NCBI GenBank assembly: GCA_020633205.1
Contig: JACKEB010000014.1
Span: 310,001 to 374,000 of the forward strand
Direction of reading: 5' to 3'
Source: Polyangiaceae bacterium
Lineage (GTDB): Bacteria; Myxococcota_A; Polyangia; Polyangiales; Polyangiaceae
Length of the DNA stretch: 64,000 nt
The notes below the pieces were generated by a model. It searched no databases. It worked only from the letters and a program-made list of their open reading frames with translations, and was not told the DNA's origin. The position numbers were made by a program, and so were the translations under genes. The stretch's first letter is position 1, and every line of letters begins with the position of its first letter. Shown piece by piece: positions 16,975 to 25,841 of this stretch.

Positions 16975-17463
16975 ATGTCGAGCGTCTACGATTTCAGCCT
17001 GAAGCGCATCACCGGAGAGAACCAGAGCCTTGGCGAATACGACGGCAAGGTGCTGTTGATCGTCAACGTCGCGTCCAAGTGCGGTCTAACGCCGCACTAC
17101 AACGGACTGCAGAAGCTCTACGACGAATACTCCGATCGGGGCCTCGAAGTGCTCGGGTTCCCGTGCAACCAGTTCGGCGCTCAGGAGCCTGGGAGCGAAG
17201 CGGACATCCAGGAGTTCTGCACCACGAACTTCTCCGTGAGCTTCCCGATGTTCTCGAAGATCGAGGTCAACGGGCCTGGTCGCGACGCGCTGTACGGCTG
17301 GCTGACCTCCCAGAGCACCGAGCCCGACGGCCCCGGTGACATCAAGTGGAACTTTGCGAAGTTCCTGGTGGGCCGCGACGGTCAGGTGGTCGCTCGCTTC
17401 TCCCCCACGGTGGAGCCCGAGGCGGCAGAGCTGAAAGCCGCGCTCGAGAAGGCGCTCGGCTAG
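16975..17463 (+). CDS. Glutathione peroxidase family protein (thiol peroxidase type)
   Basis: A 162-residue cytosolic peroxidase with peroxidatic Cys36 in 'NVASKCGLTPHY', Gln70 in 'GFPCNQFGAQEPG' and Trp125-Asn126 in 'KWNFAKFLV', so the catalytic tetrad is complete with Cys in place of selenocysteine. Bacterial members usually use thioredoxin to reduce peroxides. A second Cys at 64 is the usual family position. ATG 16975 gives the usual family length. Confidence 0.92.
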   Translation: MSSVYDFSLKRITGENQSLGEYDGKVLLIVNVASKCGLTPHYNGLQKLYDEYSDRGLEVLGFPCNQFGAQEPGSEADIQEFCTTNFSVSFPMFSKIEVNGPGRDALYGWLTSQSTEPDGPGDIKWNFAKFLVGRDGQVVARFSPTVEPEAAELKAALEKALG

Positions 17464-17524
17464 GCTCCAAGCGCGACAACAAATTGGGCCCGCCGCGCCG
17501 GCTTCTGATAGCCGCGAACGGACG

Positions 17525-19699
17525 ATGGATCCCTTGGTACGCGGCGCTCTCGCAGTCCAACAAGCGATCGCGCGCTCCGCGGGCTTGGCGATCAGTCTCG
17601 CGGCGGGGGCCCTCCTGGTGTGGAGCCAGGTGCGCGTCAGCGAACGCCACGCGCTCAGTTGGTGGTGGCTGGCGATCGTCGGTGCGGGCCTCGTGGTTTC
17701 GCTCTTGGTGCGCCTGGTGCGCCGCCTCGAGCGACTGACTCCCGAAGACGCACTTCGCCTCGACATCGAGCTCTTCACTCACCTGGTGGTGCTTGCGTTC
17801 GGCATCGTGCTGCAGACGCAAGCGGGGCTGGCAGGGCCGAGCTACCCGGCGGTCTACGTGCTCATGATGCTGGCGGCGGCCTTCGCGCGCCCGGGCGCCA
17901 CGGTCGTGATCGTGCTCTTCACGCTTGGCTTGGAGGCGGCCATTGTCGGCTTCAGTCGCGGAACCAACGCGATCTGGGACCAGTGGGGACACGCGGCGCT
18001 GTTGGTTGCGTTCGCTTCGGTCAATGCATTTGTTTTCCGCGCGGAGATTGCTCGGGTGCGTCGCTTGTCTCGCGCCCATATCGACTCCGAGCTCGACAAG
18101 CTGCGTGAGGCCGCGCGCACCTATCGGCTGCTAGGGCCGCCGAGCAGCAGCGGCGCGCGCAGTGAGCGTACCTCGGTGCGCCCCGGTTCCCTCGAGACGG
18201 ATGAAGAGCGCCTGGTGCGCTCCGGCGTTGAAGAGATCCATCAGGCGCTGAGCCTGGCGCTGGACCTCTTGCGCGGTTCGCTCCGGGCACGCACCGCGGT
18301 GCTCCTGTGGCTCGACGCTTCTGGGGAGAAGCTGCGCATCCACGAGATCTCGACCTCGGCGCAGAACATCGATCCCGGCCCGTTCTCCGCGAAAGAAGGC
18401 TTGTTCGCCGCAGCGTTCAGTCGTGGGGGACCGGTGAGCCTGAACGGCACCAAGGCTGGTCGGCACCTGCCGTATTACGCGCTGGTGCCCAGCGTGGGTG
18501 CAGCGTGCGCTGTCCCGGTGCTGGAACGCGGACAGCCGCGGGGCATGCTGGTGGTGGACCGCCCGGAGAAGCAGCCGTTCACCAATGATGACGAGGCGCT
18601 GCTCCACGAAGCGACGCGCTTCTTCTCGCGTTCGATCCAGAACGAGCGCGTGTTCATCCAGCTCGAGCGCGCGAAGGTGCAGCAGGGCAAGCTTTACCGC
18701 GCGGCAGAGCTCTTGGCTGGCGCGACGACGGAAGCTCAAGTCATCGAGCACGGCGTGTCCAGCGCCCGAGAGTTTGCGAGCTTCGACTTTGCCGCGGTGA
18801 CGCTGTTCGACAAGAGCACTGCAGAGCATGAAATCTGTGCAGTGAGCGGCGCGGGTGCCGACGACCTGGTGGGCCGCCGTTTCCGGCATAACGCGGGTCT
18901 CGTCGGCATGGTGGTGGAGAATCACCACCCGCTGCCTTACCGCGGTCAGTACGATCCGAAGCGCCAGGTCGTGTTCAGCAAGCGCCTGAACCCACCGAGC
19001 ATGCCGTCGCTGTTGGTGCTGCCGCTCTTGGTGCACGAGAAGGCGCTTGGCACCCTGGTGCTCGGTTCGAGTCAGCGTGGGGCGTTTGGTGATGACGCGC
19101 GCACCACGCTCGAAGTGCTCGCGAGTCACGTCGCGGTCAGCCTCGCCAACGCACGCATGGTGAAGCGCCTGGAGGAGCTTGCGACGACGGATGGCCTGAC
19201 GGGCCTCTTGAACAAACGCGCGCTGATCGACACCGCGGGCCACATGATTCGCTCCGCTGAGCGCTTCGAGAAGCCAGTGAGCGTGCTGGTGTGCGACATC
19301 GATCACTTCAAGAAGGTGAACGACACCTACGGCCACGACGTCGGGGACATCGTGATCAAGGGCCTCGGCACCATCCTCAAGCGCCAGAAGCGCGACACCG
19401 ACGCCGTGGGTCGCTTCGGTGGTGAGGAGTTCGTGGTGGTGTGCGAAGAGACCGACAGCGCCGGCGCGATCCTCCTCGCCGAGCGCGTGCGCACCGAGCT
19501 CGAAGGCACGACCTTCCACGCGAATGGCCACGCGGTGCGCTGCACCTGCTCCGTGGGCGTCGCGACATTCCCGGTCGCCGGCCGCGACTGGGATGCGCTC
19601 TTCAAGGCCACCGACGAAGCCCTCTACGCCTCCAAGCGCGGCGGCCGTAACCGCGTCACCGCCTGGAATCCGCGGCTGAGCGGGGCTTCTGCGGCGTAG
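17525..19699 (+). CDS. Membrane GAF-GAF-GGDEF diguanylate cyclase
   Basis: A 724-residue protein. An N-terminal membrane region with about six segments spans residues 10-175, followed by two GAF-like sensor domains (about 235-390 and 400-550) and a GGDEF domain (555-715). The active-site loop is GGEEF at 632-636, preceded by RDTD in the position of the RxxD inhibitory site. It should synthesise cyclic di-GMP from two GTP with product inhibition. It follows the peroxidase by 61 bases. No EAL domain is present. Confidence 0.93.
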   Translation: MDPLVRGALAVQQAIARSAGLAISLAAGALLVWSQVRVSERHALSWWWLAIVGAGLVVSLLVRLVRRLERLTPEDALRLDIELFTHLVVLAFGIVLQTQAGLAGPSYPAVYVLMMLAAAFARPGATVVIVLFTLGLEAAIVGFSRGTNAIWDQWGHAALLVAFASVNAFVFRAEIARVRRLSRAHIDSELDKLREAARTYRLLGPPSSSGARSERTSVRPGSLETDEERLVRSGVEEIHQALSLALDLLRGSLRARTAVLLWLDASGEKLRIHEISTSAQNIDPGPFSAKEGLFAAAFSRGGPVSLNGTKAGRHLPYYALVPSVGAACAVPVLERGQPRGMLVVDRPEKQPFTNDDEALLHEATRFFSRSIQNERVFIQLERAKVQQGKLYRAAELLAGATTEAQVIEHGVSSAREFASFDFAAVTLFDKSTAEHEICAVSGAGADDLVGRRFRHNAGLVGMVVENHHPLPYRGQYDPKRQVVFSKRLNPPSMPSLLVLPLLVHEKALGTLVLGSSQRGAFGDDARTTLEVLASHVAVSLANARMVKRLEELATTDGLTGLLNKRALIDTAGHMIRSAERFEKPVSVLVCDIDHFKKVNDTYGHDVGDIVIKGLGTILKRQKRDTDAVGRFGGEEFVVVCEETDSAGAILLAERVRTELEGTTFHANGHAVRCTCSVGVATFPVAGRDWDALFKATDEALYASKRGGRNRVTAWNPRLSGASAA

Positions 19700-19842
19700 A
19701 TCCGTGGGGAATTCGAGGTTGTCGCACTGGCGGCGACGTGGTGTCCGCGCTAGCGGCGGCCACGAGGTGCCGGGTTTTTCCCATAGTAGGAAGGCCGAGA
19801 AGTCGACTGTCCATCTGGCGCGGATCCTGCTAGACCGGAAGT

Positions 19843-20592
19843 ATGCCCTGGCAGCTACCCTCAGTGGAGCACAAGGTTTACGCGCGAAACCCGCTGATAG
19901 CGGTGATCGTCGACCTGCGGTTCCAACCAATACTGCGCATCCAGCGCGGTGTAGCTGACTTTCAAGACGCCGTACGACCCAGATTCGCCGGCTATCAGCC
20001 GTCAAAGGCGCAAACTGTTCAGATGCAGCCATTCGGGCCCATTCGCGTCGAGGACGAAACGATTCATCGTTTCCTCGGGGATCAATACGCGATCAGCCTG
20101 ACCAATCAGTCACTCACGCTCGAGATGCAGGCGCATGACTCGAAAGACGGTTCGTTCGAGTTGTTCGAATTCGGCTTGCGCGCACTTCAGAAGCTCTTCG
20201 AGCCCATCATGCCGGTTCGTCTTGGCCTCCGCTACATCAACCACATAGACGCGCTTCAGGTCTCGGATGAGCTGGGACGCGCGGTTGATTGGAGCGAGTT
20301 GGTCTCGTCAGCCTTCATCACTCCACCCAGCGGCTTGGTTCACAGCGACGCCCGCTTCACCGCGCAAGTCAACGCGCCAAGAGACCCCGGAGCCCTGACG
20401 GTGCAGTACGGACTGGTGACGGACCCTCAAGGAAAGCTCGGCTTTCGCCTCGATATCGACCGCTACGTCGAGGGTGCGTTCCAGCTCGTCGAGACCGAGC
20501 GGCTGTTGCCCGATTTCGCCGCGGACATATACTCAGTGTTCTGTGCGGCGAGTGCGCCAACACTGCTCGAGTGGATGGGGGAGAAACCATGA
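19843..20592 (+). CDS. TIGR04255 family protein
   Basis: A 249-residue protein that begins 'YARNPLIAVIVDLRF' and has 'RLGLRYINHID' in mid-protein, the signature pattern of the sporadically distributed TIGR04255 family. No biochemical function is established for the family. Its stop overlaps the next start by ATGA. Local codon use is visibly less GC-rich than in the neighbouring cyclase, suggesting acquisition. It heads a three-gene cassette. Confidence 0.85.
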   Translation: MPWQLPSVEHKVYARNPLIAVIVDLRFQPILRIQRGVADFQDAVRPRFAGYQPSKAQTVQMQPFGPIRVEDETIHRFLGDQYAISLTNQSLTLEMQAHDSKDGSFELFEFGLRALQKLFEPIMPVRLGLRYINHIDALQVSDELGRAVDWSELVSSAFITPPSGLVHSDARFTAQVNAPRDPGALTVQYGLVTDPQGKLGFRLDIDRYVEGAFQLVETERLLPDFAADIYSVFCAASAPTLLEWMGEKP

Positions 20593-20942
20593 GTGAGCGA
20601 CTGCTAAGTTTCGTGGTGCTCTCGAGCTTGAGTGCAGGAGCGCCTTATCATCCTGTTCAAACTCAGGAGATACGGTTGTCGCTTGGACTTGGATCCGAGA
20701 CGCCGTTGCCGGCAAACATCGCGCCTGTTGCCTTTCCGGTAACAACCTCGGGTTCATGGGAGGTGTCTGTTGATGCCGCGGGTAGCCGTCGAGCGCGGGT
20801 GGTTCGCGAGGCTGCGTCCCTTGTCCAAGCCATCGCCAAAGTGCTCCCGATAGATCACGAAGCGGACGCGCTTGCGACGCGGCTCGCCAATGAACGGCGA
20901 GCATCCCGGAAGATCACAAAGCTCCGAAAGAAGAATGGATAG
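20589..20942 (+). CDS. Small protein coupled to TIGR04255
   Basis: A 117-residue soluble protein of unknown family. Its ATG overlaps the upstream stop (ATGA at 20589-20592), implying translational coupling and a fixed stoichiometry with the TIGR04255 protein. The N-terminal half is neutral and beta-like, and the C-terminal half is helical and basic, ending KKNG. It may be an interaction partner. The next gene starts six bases after its stop. Confidence 0.7.
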   Translation: MSERLLSFVVLSSLSAGAPYHPVQTQEIRLSLGLGSETPLPANIAPVAFPVTTSGSWEVSVDAAGSRRARVVREAASLVQAIAKVLPIDHEADALATRLANERRASRKITKLRKKNG

Positions 20943-20948
20943 CGCGCA

Positions 20949-21515
20949 ATGGGGGAGCGGTGGCCAGGGGTTTATGGCGAGGAAGAACTTCGCCTGCACA
21001 TCAAGGAACTGAGCCAACGCGAGTTCTTAGAGGAGTCTTTCTACGAATGGAGATCCGCGGCAAATCTCCGTTCGCCGAATGACCTCTGCCAGGGAGATGT
21101 TGTTCGAATCGAGTCAGATGTTCCCCTGATTGACGCCGAGGGCGATCCGTCTCTTGTCGAGCGTGAGACAGATTTCTGGATGGTTTTGGGGAATAGCTGC
21201 GACTTCGATCGAGAGCTGGACGATGTTGAGTTCACTCAGATCGTCCCAGTCGAGGCTTGGGGATCGGAGATCGAGGCGACGCTACTCTCCTCTTTTCGCG
21301 GGTTCACCCAGTATCGGCGCTTCTACCTACCGGATTGGCGTCTTGCAGGGAACCTTGAGTATTTCTCTGCGGATTTGACCAATCCGGTGACGCTGCACAA
21401 GGCGGCGTTTCCCGAGCACGTTCATCTCGAAGCGAGGCTCAGCAGAGCCGCCTGGACCTTGTTGAACGCATGCCTCGTGCGCTTCGTCGCGCGAAGCGAC
21501 GGTCGAAACGACTAA
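20949..21515 (+). CDS. Third cassette protein with NSCDF motif
   Basis: A 188-residue acidic protein. The central segment 'FWMVLGNSCDFDRE' followed by 'QIVPVEAW' resembles the 'LSQSCDL..PV' pattern seen in orphan proteins on mobile islands, but no named family is assigned. It has no signal peptide or membrane segment. It follows the coupled pair at 6 bases. Function unknown; co-occurrence suggests a three-component system. Confidence 0.65.
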   Translation: MGERWPGVYGEEELRLHIKELSQREFLEESFYEWRSAANLRSPNDLCQGDVVRIESDVPLIDAEGDPSLVERETDFWMVLGNSCDFDRELDDVEFTQIVPVEAWGSEIEATLLSSFRGFTQYRRFYLPDWRLAGNLEYFSADLTNPVTLHKAAFPEHVHLEARLSRAAWTLLNACLVRFVARSDGRND

Positions 21516-21552
21516 TGAGCCTGAGGTGACGGGCCCGAGCCGAGCCTACCGT

Positions 21553-21820
21553 CCGAACCGGCAACAACCCCACAGCGCGCCAGCCTCGAAGCGCCAAGGA
21601 TATTTCCCTGAGGCAATAGGCGAAGCCCGAGCCGAGCCGTAGGTCAACTCAAGGCACCGGACGTCTGAGTCCCTTTAGGCGTCTTTAGTCACCCGTACTC
21701 GAGGAAAAGCGAGGGAGTTGTGGAGGCGGCGCAACGGCCCGCAGGGTTCGGGCGCCGAGGCGGGTGAGCGTAGCCCGCGTGAGGCCGGTCTTCGCGATGG
21801 ACGCTCGCGGCTGGTTTCAG
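21553..21820. repeat. Segment A, left copy (268 bp)
   Basis: Starts CCGAACCGGCAAC and ends GGTTTCAG. It is matched by the right copy at 22082-22349 with only about five substitutions by eye. Confidence 0.9.
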
Positions 21821-21822
21821 GC

Positions 21823-21845
21823 GCAGGGTGTTGAAAACACCCTGC
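21823..21845. other. Hairpin within the left-copy insertion
   Basis: GCAGGGTGTT-GAA-AACACCCTGC is a perfect 10-bp stem with a 3-nt loop. It lies at the A-side edge of the 131-base stretch found only in the left copy. Confidence 0.8.
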
Positions 21846-21887
21846 AGATCGAGATCACCGGCTCCGCGCACACCTCTGCCAGATCTT

Positions 21888-21928
21888 GCTCTCGCAAAAC
21901 CCTCACCCCGCTGGGGTTTTGCGAGAGC
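21888..21928. other. Long hairpin within the left-copy insertion
   Basis: GCTCTCGCAAAACCC (21888-21902) pairs perfectly with GGGTTTTGCGAGAGC (21914-21928), a 15-bp stem around an 11-nt loop that itself contains CCCC/GGGG complementarity. Confidence 0.85.
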
Positions 21929-21955
21929 ACGGAGTAGTTCCGCGCGGGGCCATGC

Positions 21956-22074
21956 GAGCTGGAAGCGTAGATTCTATGGTCGCTGTGCGCAGGCCAAGAC
22001 TCGCACGAGGCCGCCACGTTGCCTTTCCCTAGCGACCCCCATTCAAGCCCGAACCAGGAGGGCCGTGGGAGCCG
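21956..22074. repeat. Segment C, left copy (119 bp)
   Basis: Begins GAGCTGGAAGCG and ends GGGAGCCG. It appears identical to 22354-22472. Confidence 0.9.
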
Positions 22075-22081
22075 ACTGAAC

Positions 22082-22349
22082 CCGAACCGGCAACACCCCC
22101 ACAGCGCGCCAGCCTCGAAGCGCCAAGGATATTTCCCTGAGGCAATGGGCGAAACCCGAGCCGAGCCGTAGGTCAACTCAAGGCACCGGACGTCTGAGTC
22201 CCTTTAGGCGTCTTTAGTCACCCGTACTCGAGGAAAAGCGAGGGAGTTGTGGAGGCGGCGCAACGGCCCGCAGGGTTCGGGCGCCGAGGCGGGTGAGCGT
22301 AGCCTGCGTGAGGCCGGTCTTCGCGATGGACGCTCGCGGGTGGTTTCAG
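22082..22349. repeat. Segment A, right copy (268 bp)
   Basis: Offset 529 bases from the left copy. Joined to the right C segment by only 4 bases (ATCA) instead of 135. Confidence 0.9.
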
Positions 22350-22353
22350 ATCA

Positions 22354-22472
22354 GAGCTGGAAGCGTAGATTCTATGGTCGCTGTGCGCAGGCCAAGACTC
22401 GCACGAGGCCGCCACGTTGCCTTTCCCTAGCGACCCCCATTCAAGCCCGAACCAGGAGGGCCGTGGGAGCCG
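22354..22472. repeat. Segment C, right copy (119 bp)
   Basis: Offset 398 bases from the left C segment. It ends 61 bases before the cysS start codon. Confidence 0.9.
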
Positions 22473-22533
22473 CCGCGCTCTACGACTGAGCCCGGCTTGG
22501 CGACTGAGCCCCGATGGGCTAGAGCAGCCTCTG

Positions 22534-24105
22534 ATGGCTTTCAATCTTTACGATACGCGACAGAAGCGGCAGGTGGAGTTTCAGCCCCTCGAAGCGGGCA
22601 AGGTCAAGATCTACAACTGTGGTCCGACCGTCTACTCCACGGCGCACATCGGTAATTTTCGCTCCTTCGTGTTTGCGGATCTGCTGCGTCGCTACTTCGA
22701 GTATCGCGGCTTCGAGGTGACGCAGGTGATGAACATCACCGACGTGGGGCACCTCACCGAGGATGATCGCGCGGATGCAGGGGGGGAGGACAAACTCCAA
22801 AAGACCGCGCGTGAGCTGGGGTGGGATCCGTTCAAGGTCGCCCGACATTTCGAAGACGGCTTTCACTCGGATCGCGTTGCCCTAGGGATCCAAAATGCGC
22901 ATCAGTACCCGCGCGCGACGGATCACATCCCCGACATGCTGGTCCAGGTGCAACAGCTGCTCGACCGCGGCCACGCCTACATCCCCGAAGGCACCGGTGA
23001 GGTCTACTACGACATCTCTAGCTTCCCGGAGTACGGCAAGCTGAGCGGGAAGATCACCGAAGACCTGGAGGCGGGTGCTCGCGTAGAGGTCAACACGGTG
23101 AAGCGCCACCCGGCAGACTTCGCGCTGTGGAAGACGGAGCAAGGACACCTGATGCAGTGGGACCCTCACGCCGATGCGACGTGGGAGGGCTACCCTGGCG
23201 CGCGTCCGAAGCTCGATGAGCGTATTCAGAAGGGATTCCCTGGCTGGCACATCGAGTGCAGCGCCATGAGCTCGCGTTACCTTGGGGATACGTTCGATAT
23301 CCACACAGGAGGTGAGGACAACATCTTCCCTCACCACGAGTGCGAAATCGCCCAAGCCAAGGGCGCCACCGATGGCGAGTTCTCCCGCTACTGGATGCAC
23401 GCGCGGCACCTGCTGGTGAACAACAAGAAGATGAGCAAGAGTGAGGGTACGCTCTACACCCTCGAGGATCTCAAGGCGAAGGGTTACACCGCGAAGGAGA
23501 TCCGCTACCTGCTGCTCTCCAACCACTACCGCCAGCCCATGAACTTCACGCTGGAAGGGCTAGACGCAGCGCGCGCCTCGATGGGGCGGCTGCAGACCTG
23601 CCGCGACCTGCTGGTGGAGCGCAAGGAGCTGAGTGAGGAGCCGAAGAGCGCCGAAGTGGACGAAGCCGTCGCCAAGCTCGAGCGTGGCTTTGGTGAGAGC
23701 CTGGACGACGACCTCAACACCGCGAACGCCCTGGCGGCGGTGTTCGAGTTCGTGAATGGAATCAATCGTGTGCAGCCCACCGGGGCCGATGCCGCGAAGG
23801 CGCTGGCTGCGCTGGATCGCGCCGATCATGTCCTCGGAGTGCTCAACAAGGAGAGCAAGAGCGGCACCATCAGCAAAGCCGAGCTGGACGCGGAGGTCGA
23901 TCAGGCACCGAGCCCCGAGCGGGCGAAGGAACTGCTCGCGCAGCCGAGCTTGAGCCCCGCAGAGCTTCGCCAAGTGGCGCTCGCACGTCACGCCGCTCGC
24001 AAGAACAAGGACTGGGGCACGGCGGACGCGATCCGCGATGGCCTGAAGGCCCTGGGCGTGTTGTTCGAGGACACACCCCAAGGTGTGCGTTTCAAGTTGC
24101 CTTGA
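22534..24105 (+). CDS. cysS: Cysteinyl-tRNA synthetase
   Basis: A 523-residue class I synthetase that charges tRNA-Cys with cysteine. The HIGH-equivalent motif is in 'STAHIGNFRS' and KMSKS is intact in 'NKKMSKSEGT'. Zinc ligands are visible as Cys in 'YNCGPT', Cys in 'WHIECSAMS' and His in 'FPHHECE'. ATG 22534 gives the conserved N-terminus 'FNLYDTRQK'. The length is slightly above the usual 460-500 residues, with the extra in the C-terminal helical domain. No T-box-like leader is recognised in front; the upstream DNA is repeat. Confidence 0.97.
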   Translation: MAFNLYDTRQKRQVEFQPLEAGKVKIYNCGPTVYSTAHIGNFRSFVFADLLRRYFEYRGFEVTQVMNITDVGHLTEDDRADAGGEDKLQKTARELGWDPFKVARHFEDGFHSDRVALGIQNAHQYPRATDHIPDMLVQVQQLLDRGHAYIPEGTGEVYYDISSFPEYGKLSGKITEDLEAGARVEVNTVKRHPADFALWKTEQGHLMQWDPHADATWEGYPGARPKLDERIQKGFPGWHIECSAMSSRYLGDTFDIHTGGEDNIFPHHECEIAQAKGATDGEFSRYWMHARHLLVNNKKMSKSEGTLYTLEDLKAKGYTAKEIRYLLLSNHYRQPMNFTLEGLDAARASMGRLQTCRDLLVERKELSEEPKSAEVDEAVAKLERGFGESLDDDLNTANALAAVFEFVNGINRVQPTGADAAKALAALDRADHVLGVLNKESKSGTISKAELDAEVDQAPSPERAKELLAQPSLSPAELRQVALARHAARKNKDWGTADAIRDGLKALGVLFEDTPQGVRFKLP

Positions 24106-24143
24106 GCGAGTAAGCAAGCGCCGTAGGTCAGCGTGGTGAGGGG

Positions 24144-25841
24144 CTAGCGCTCCTCACCCCCCCCGGCTCCCGCCGCTGCGAGCCGGGCTAGCTGCCGCGC
24201 AACGAAGGCGCGCAACTCGCGCTGATCGAAGGGCTTGTCGAGATGCCCCGAGTTGAGTTCCTCGAGGAAACGAATTCCGGCTTCGGAGAAAGCTCCTCCG
24301 GTCATGAACACGAGGCGCTCAGTGTACTTCGGAAGTTGCGCCTGGACGCGCTTCATCACTTCCATTCCGCTCATCTCCGGCATCATCAGGTCGCAGAGCA
24401 CCAGATCGAAGTCGCCTGCCCCCATCAGCTCCAGGCCTTGCATGCCCGTCTGCGCGAGGGTGACATCGTGGAGCTGGGCGAGTCCGCGCCTCATGGCTCT
24501 CCCGACTTCGGGTTCGTCGTCGATGATCAAGATTTGACGTCGCTCAGCGGACGCGACCCGCGGAGGCTCTGGGGTCAGCACACGGGCGGGTTGAGAGAGG
24601 CTCTCCGGAAGCTGGACGATCACGCACGTGCCGGCTCCAGGAACGGACGTCACGCGAATGTTCCCGCCGTGCTCGTCGATGATCTTCCTGCAGATTGAGA
24701 GCCCCAAGCCGAGCCCGCCGGCGCTCTGCTTGGTCGAGAAGAATGGGTCGAATAGCTTGCGCAGATCACGAGCTTCGATGCCAGCTCCCGTGTCGCAAAT
24801 CTCGACTTCGATCCAGCTCCCTGTGCAGCGGGTTGCGATTTCGATGCGATTCTCTTTCGCGTTGCCCGGCTCGATCGCTTGAGCGGCATTCAAGAGCAAG
24901 TTTACGAATACTTGGACGATGCGGGAGCATTCCGCGCGGAGAAGCGGGAGATCCTCGCGACGCCGCACCACTTGCGCGCGGTGGCGGGTCTCGTTTGCCG
25001 TCATCGTGAGCGCGGTGTCCACGGCTTGGTTGATATCGCAGCTCTTGCGCACCTCTGGCTGGGGGTTCGCCAGCGTTCGCAGATCGCGCACGATGTGGCT
25101 CACGCGTTCGGCGCCTGCCTTGGCTTCGCGCAGCGCCTCGAGCGCGTCTTCCATTGCGCTTGCGGCGTCGCCATCGGAGAGGCTCTGCAGCGCGTGATCC
25201 AGATTCGCGATCACGAAGGTGAGGGGGTTGTTCACCTCATGGGCCACGCCAGCGGCCATCACACCCACCGACGCCATGCGTTCGCTCAAGTTGAGCTGTT
25301 GCTGGATGTCCCGCAGCTCGGTGATGTCCCGCACCAGCACGACGCAGCCGCGAGTTCCGTGGGGTACACAACGCCCCTCGTAGAGCTTCACTCCGTCGGC
25401 CGAAGGCAACTCGAACTCCCAGAGGCGGATGCGGCCTTCGATGCGCGCCTTCTTTGCTTGTGCCTGCACTCCGCCCGCTTCGATCAGTGAGTCGGACAGT
25501 GAGCTGGTGATTTGAGGTCGCGGGTTCAGGACCTGACCCGAGTCGTCCACCAGCCACACGTGGTCGGGGATGGCCGTCAGGACCTCTTGTAGTTCCGTGC
25601 GGCTATTGGCGAGCGCTTGCTCGTATTCGGTCAGTGTCGCGAGCTCTTCCGTCAGCTGGCGATTGCGCTCTAGGAGCTCGTTGGAAACGAGCTGAAGCGA
25701 GCGACCCACTAGATCGTGCTCCGAGTCCGCCTGCGCGTACGCCGCCTCGACGAGTTCAAGCAGCTTCTTGAAGGGGGGGTCGTCCGGCGGATCCCCACCG
25801 TCGTAAGCGCGCTGCAGCTGGCGGCGCAGGAGGCGGTGCAT
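24144..25841 (-). CDS. Hybrid histidine kinase with PAS and receiver domains
   Basis: A 565-residue soluble kinase: an N-terminal coiled coil (40-85), a PAS domain (85-178), HisKA with His201 in 'GVAHEVNNPLTFV', HATPase_c (about 285-410) with 'DTGAGIE' and 'GGLGLGLSI' boxes, and a C-terminal receiver domain with phospho-acceptor Asp484 in 'DLVLCDLMMPEMSG'. It has no membrane segment. It abuts the FIST-domain gene with no gap (stop at 25842, start at 25841), so the two proteins are almost certainly co-expressed, and FIST may be the sensor input. No output regulator is adjacent. Confidence 0.93.
   Translation of the reverse strand: MHRLLRRQLQRAYDGGDPPDDPPFKKLLELVEAAYAQADSEHDLVGRSLQLVSNELLERNRQLTEELATLTEYEQALANSRTELQEVLTAIPDHVWLVDDSGQVLNPRPQITSSLSDSLIEAGGVQAQAKKARIEGRIRLWEFELPSADGVKLYEGRCVPHGTRGCVVLVRDITELRDIQQQLNLSERMASVGVMAAGVAHEVNNPLTFVIANLDHALQSLSDGDAASAMEDALEALREAKAGAERVSHIVRDLRTLANPQPEVRKSCDINQAVDTALTMTANETRHRAQVVRRREDLPLLRAECSRIVQVFVNLLLNAAQAIEPGNAKENRIEIATRCTGSWIEVEICDTGAGIEARDLRKLFDPFFSTKQSAGGLGLGLSICRKIIDEHGGNIRVTSVPGAGTCVIVQLPESLSQPARVLTPEPPRVASAERRQILIIDDEPEVGRAMRRGLAQLHDVTLAQTGMQGLELMGAGDFDLVLCDLMMPEMSGMEVMKRVQAQLPKYTERLVFMTGGAFSEAGIRFLEELNSGHLDKPFDQRELRAFVARQLARLAAAGAGGGEER

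Larger units (their letters stand above)
21516..22533. other. 1-kb non-coding region with duplicated element
   Basis: No convincing gene lies between the cassette and cysS. Almost all of it is two copies of a compound repeat (segments A and C below), with a 131-base hairpin-bearing stretch present only in the left copy. Open frames on the minus strand are repeat-borne and share the same C-terminal residues in both copies, so they are not counted as genes. Confidence 0.8.

Noticed and set aside
18131..20032. A 633-codon open frame antisense to the diguanylate cyclase
   Set aside because: It overlaps the GGDEF gene in full; long antisense frames are expected from GC-biased third positions, and the residues show Arg/His/Ala-rich shadow composition with no motif.
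21553..22472. CRISPR array or retron at the direct repeats
   Set aside because: There are only two long copies with no spacer array, no cas gene and no reverse transcriptase.
22082..22533. T-box or cysteine-responsive leader before cysS
   Set aside because: The upstream DNA is repeat with no T-box or specifier-loop pattern seen.
21817..22544. Minus-strand ORFs inside the duplicated element
   Set aside because: Both copies give the same C-terminal residues because the DNA is duplicated; the composition is not protein-like and no start or family fits.
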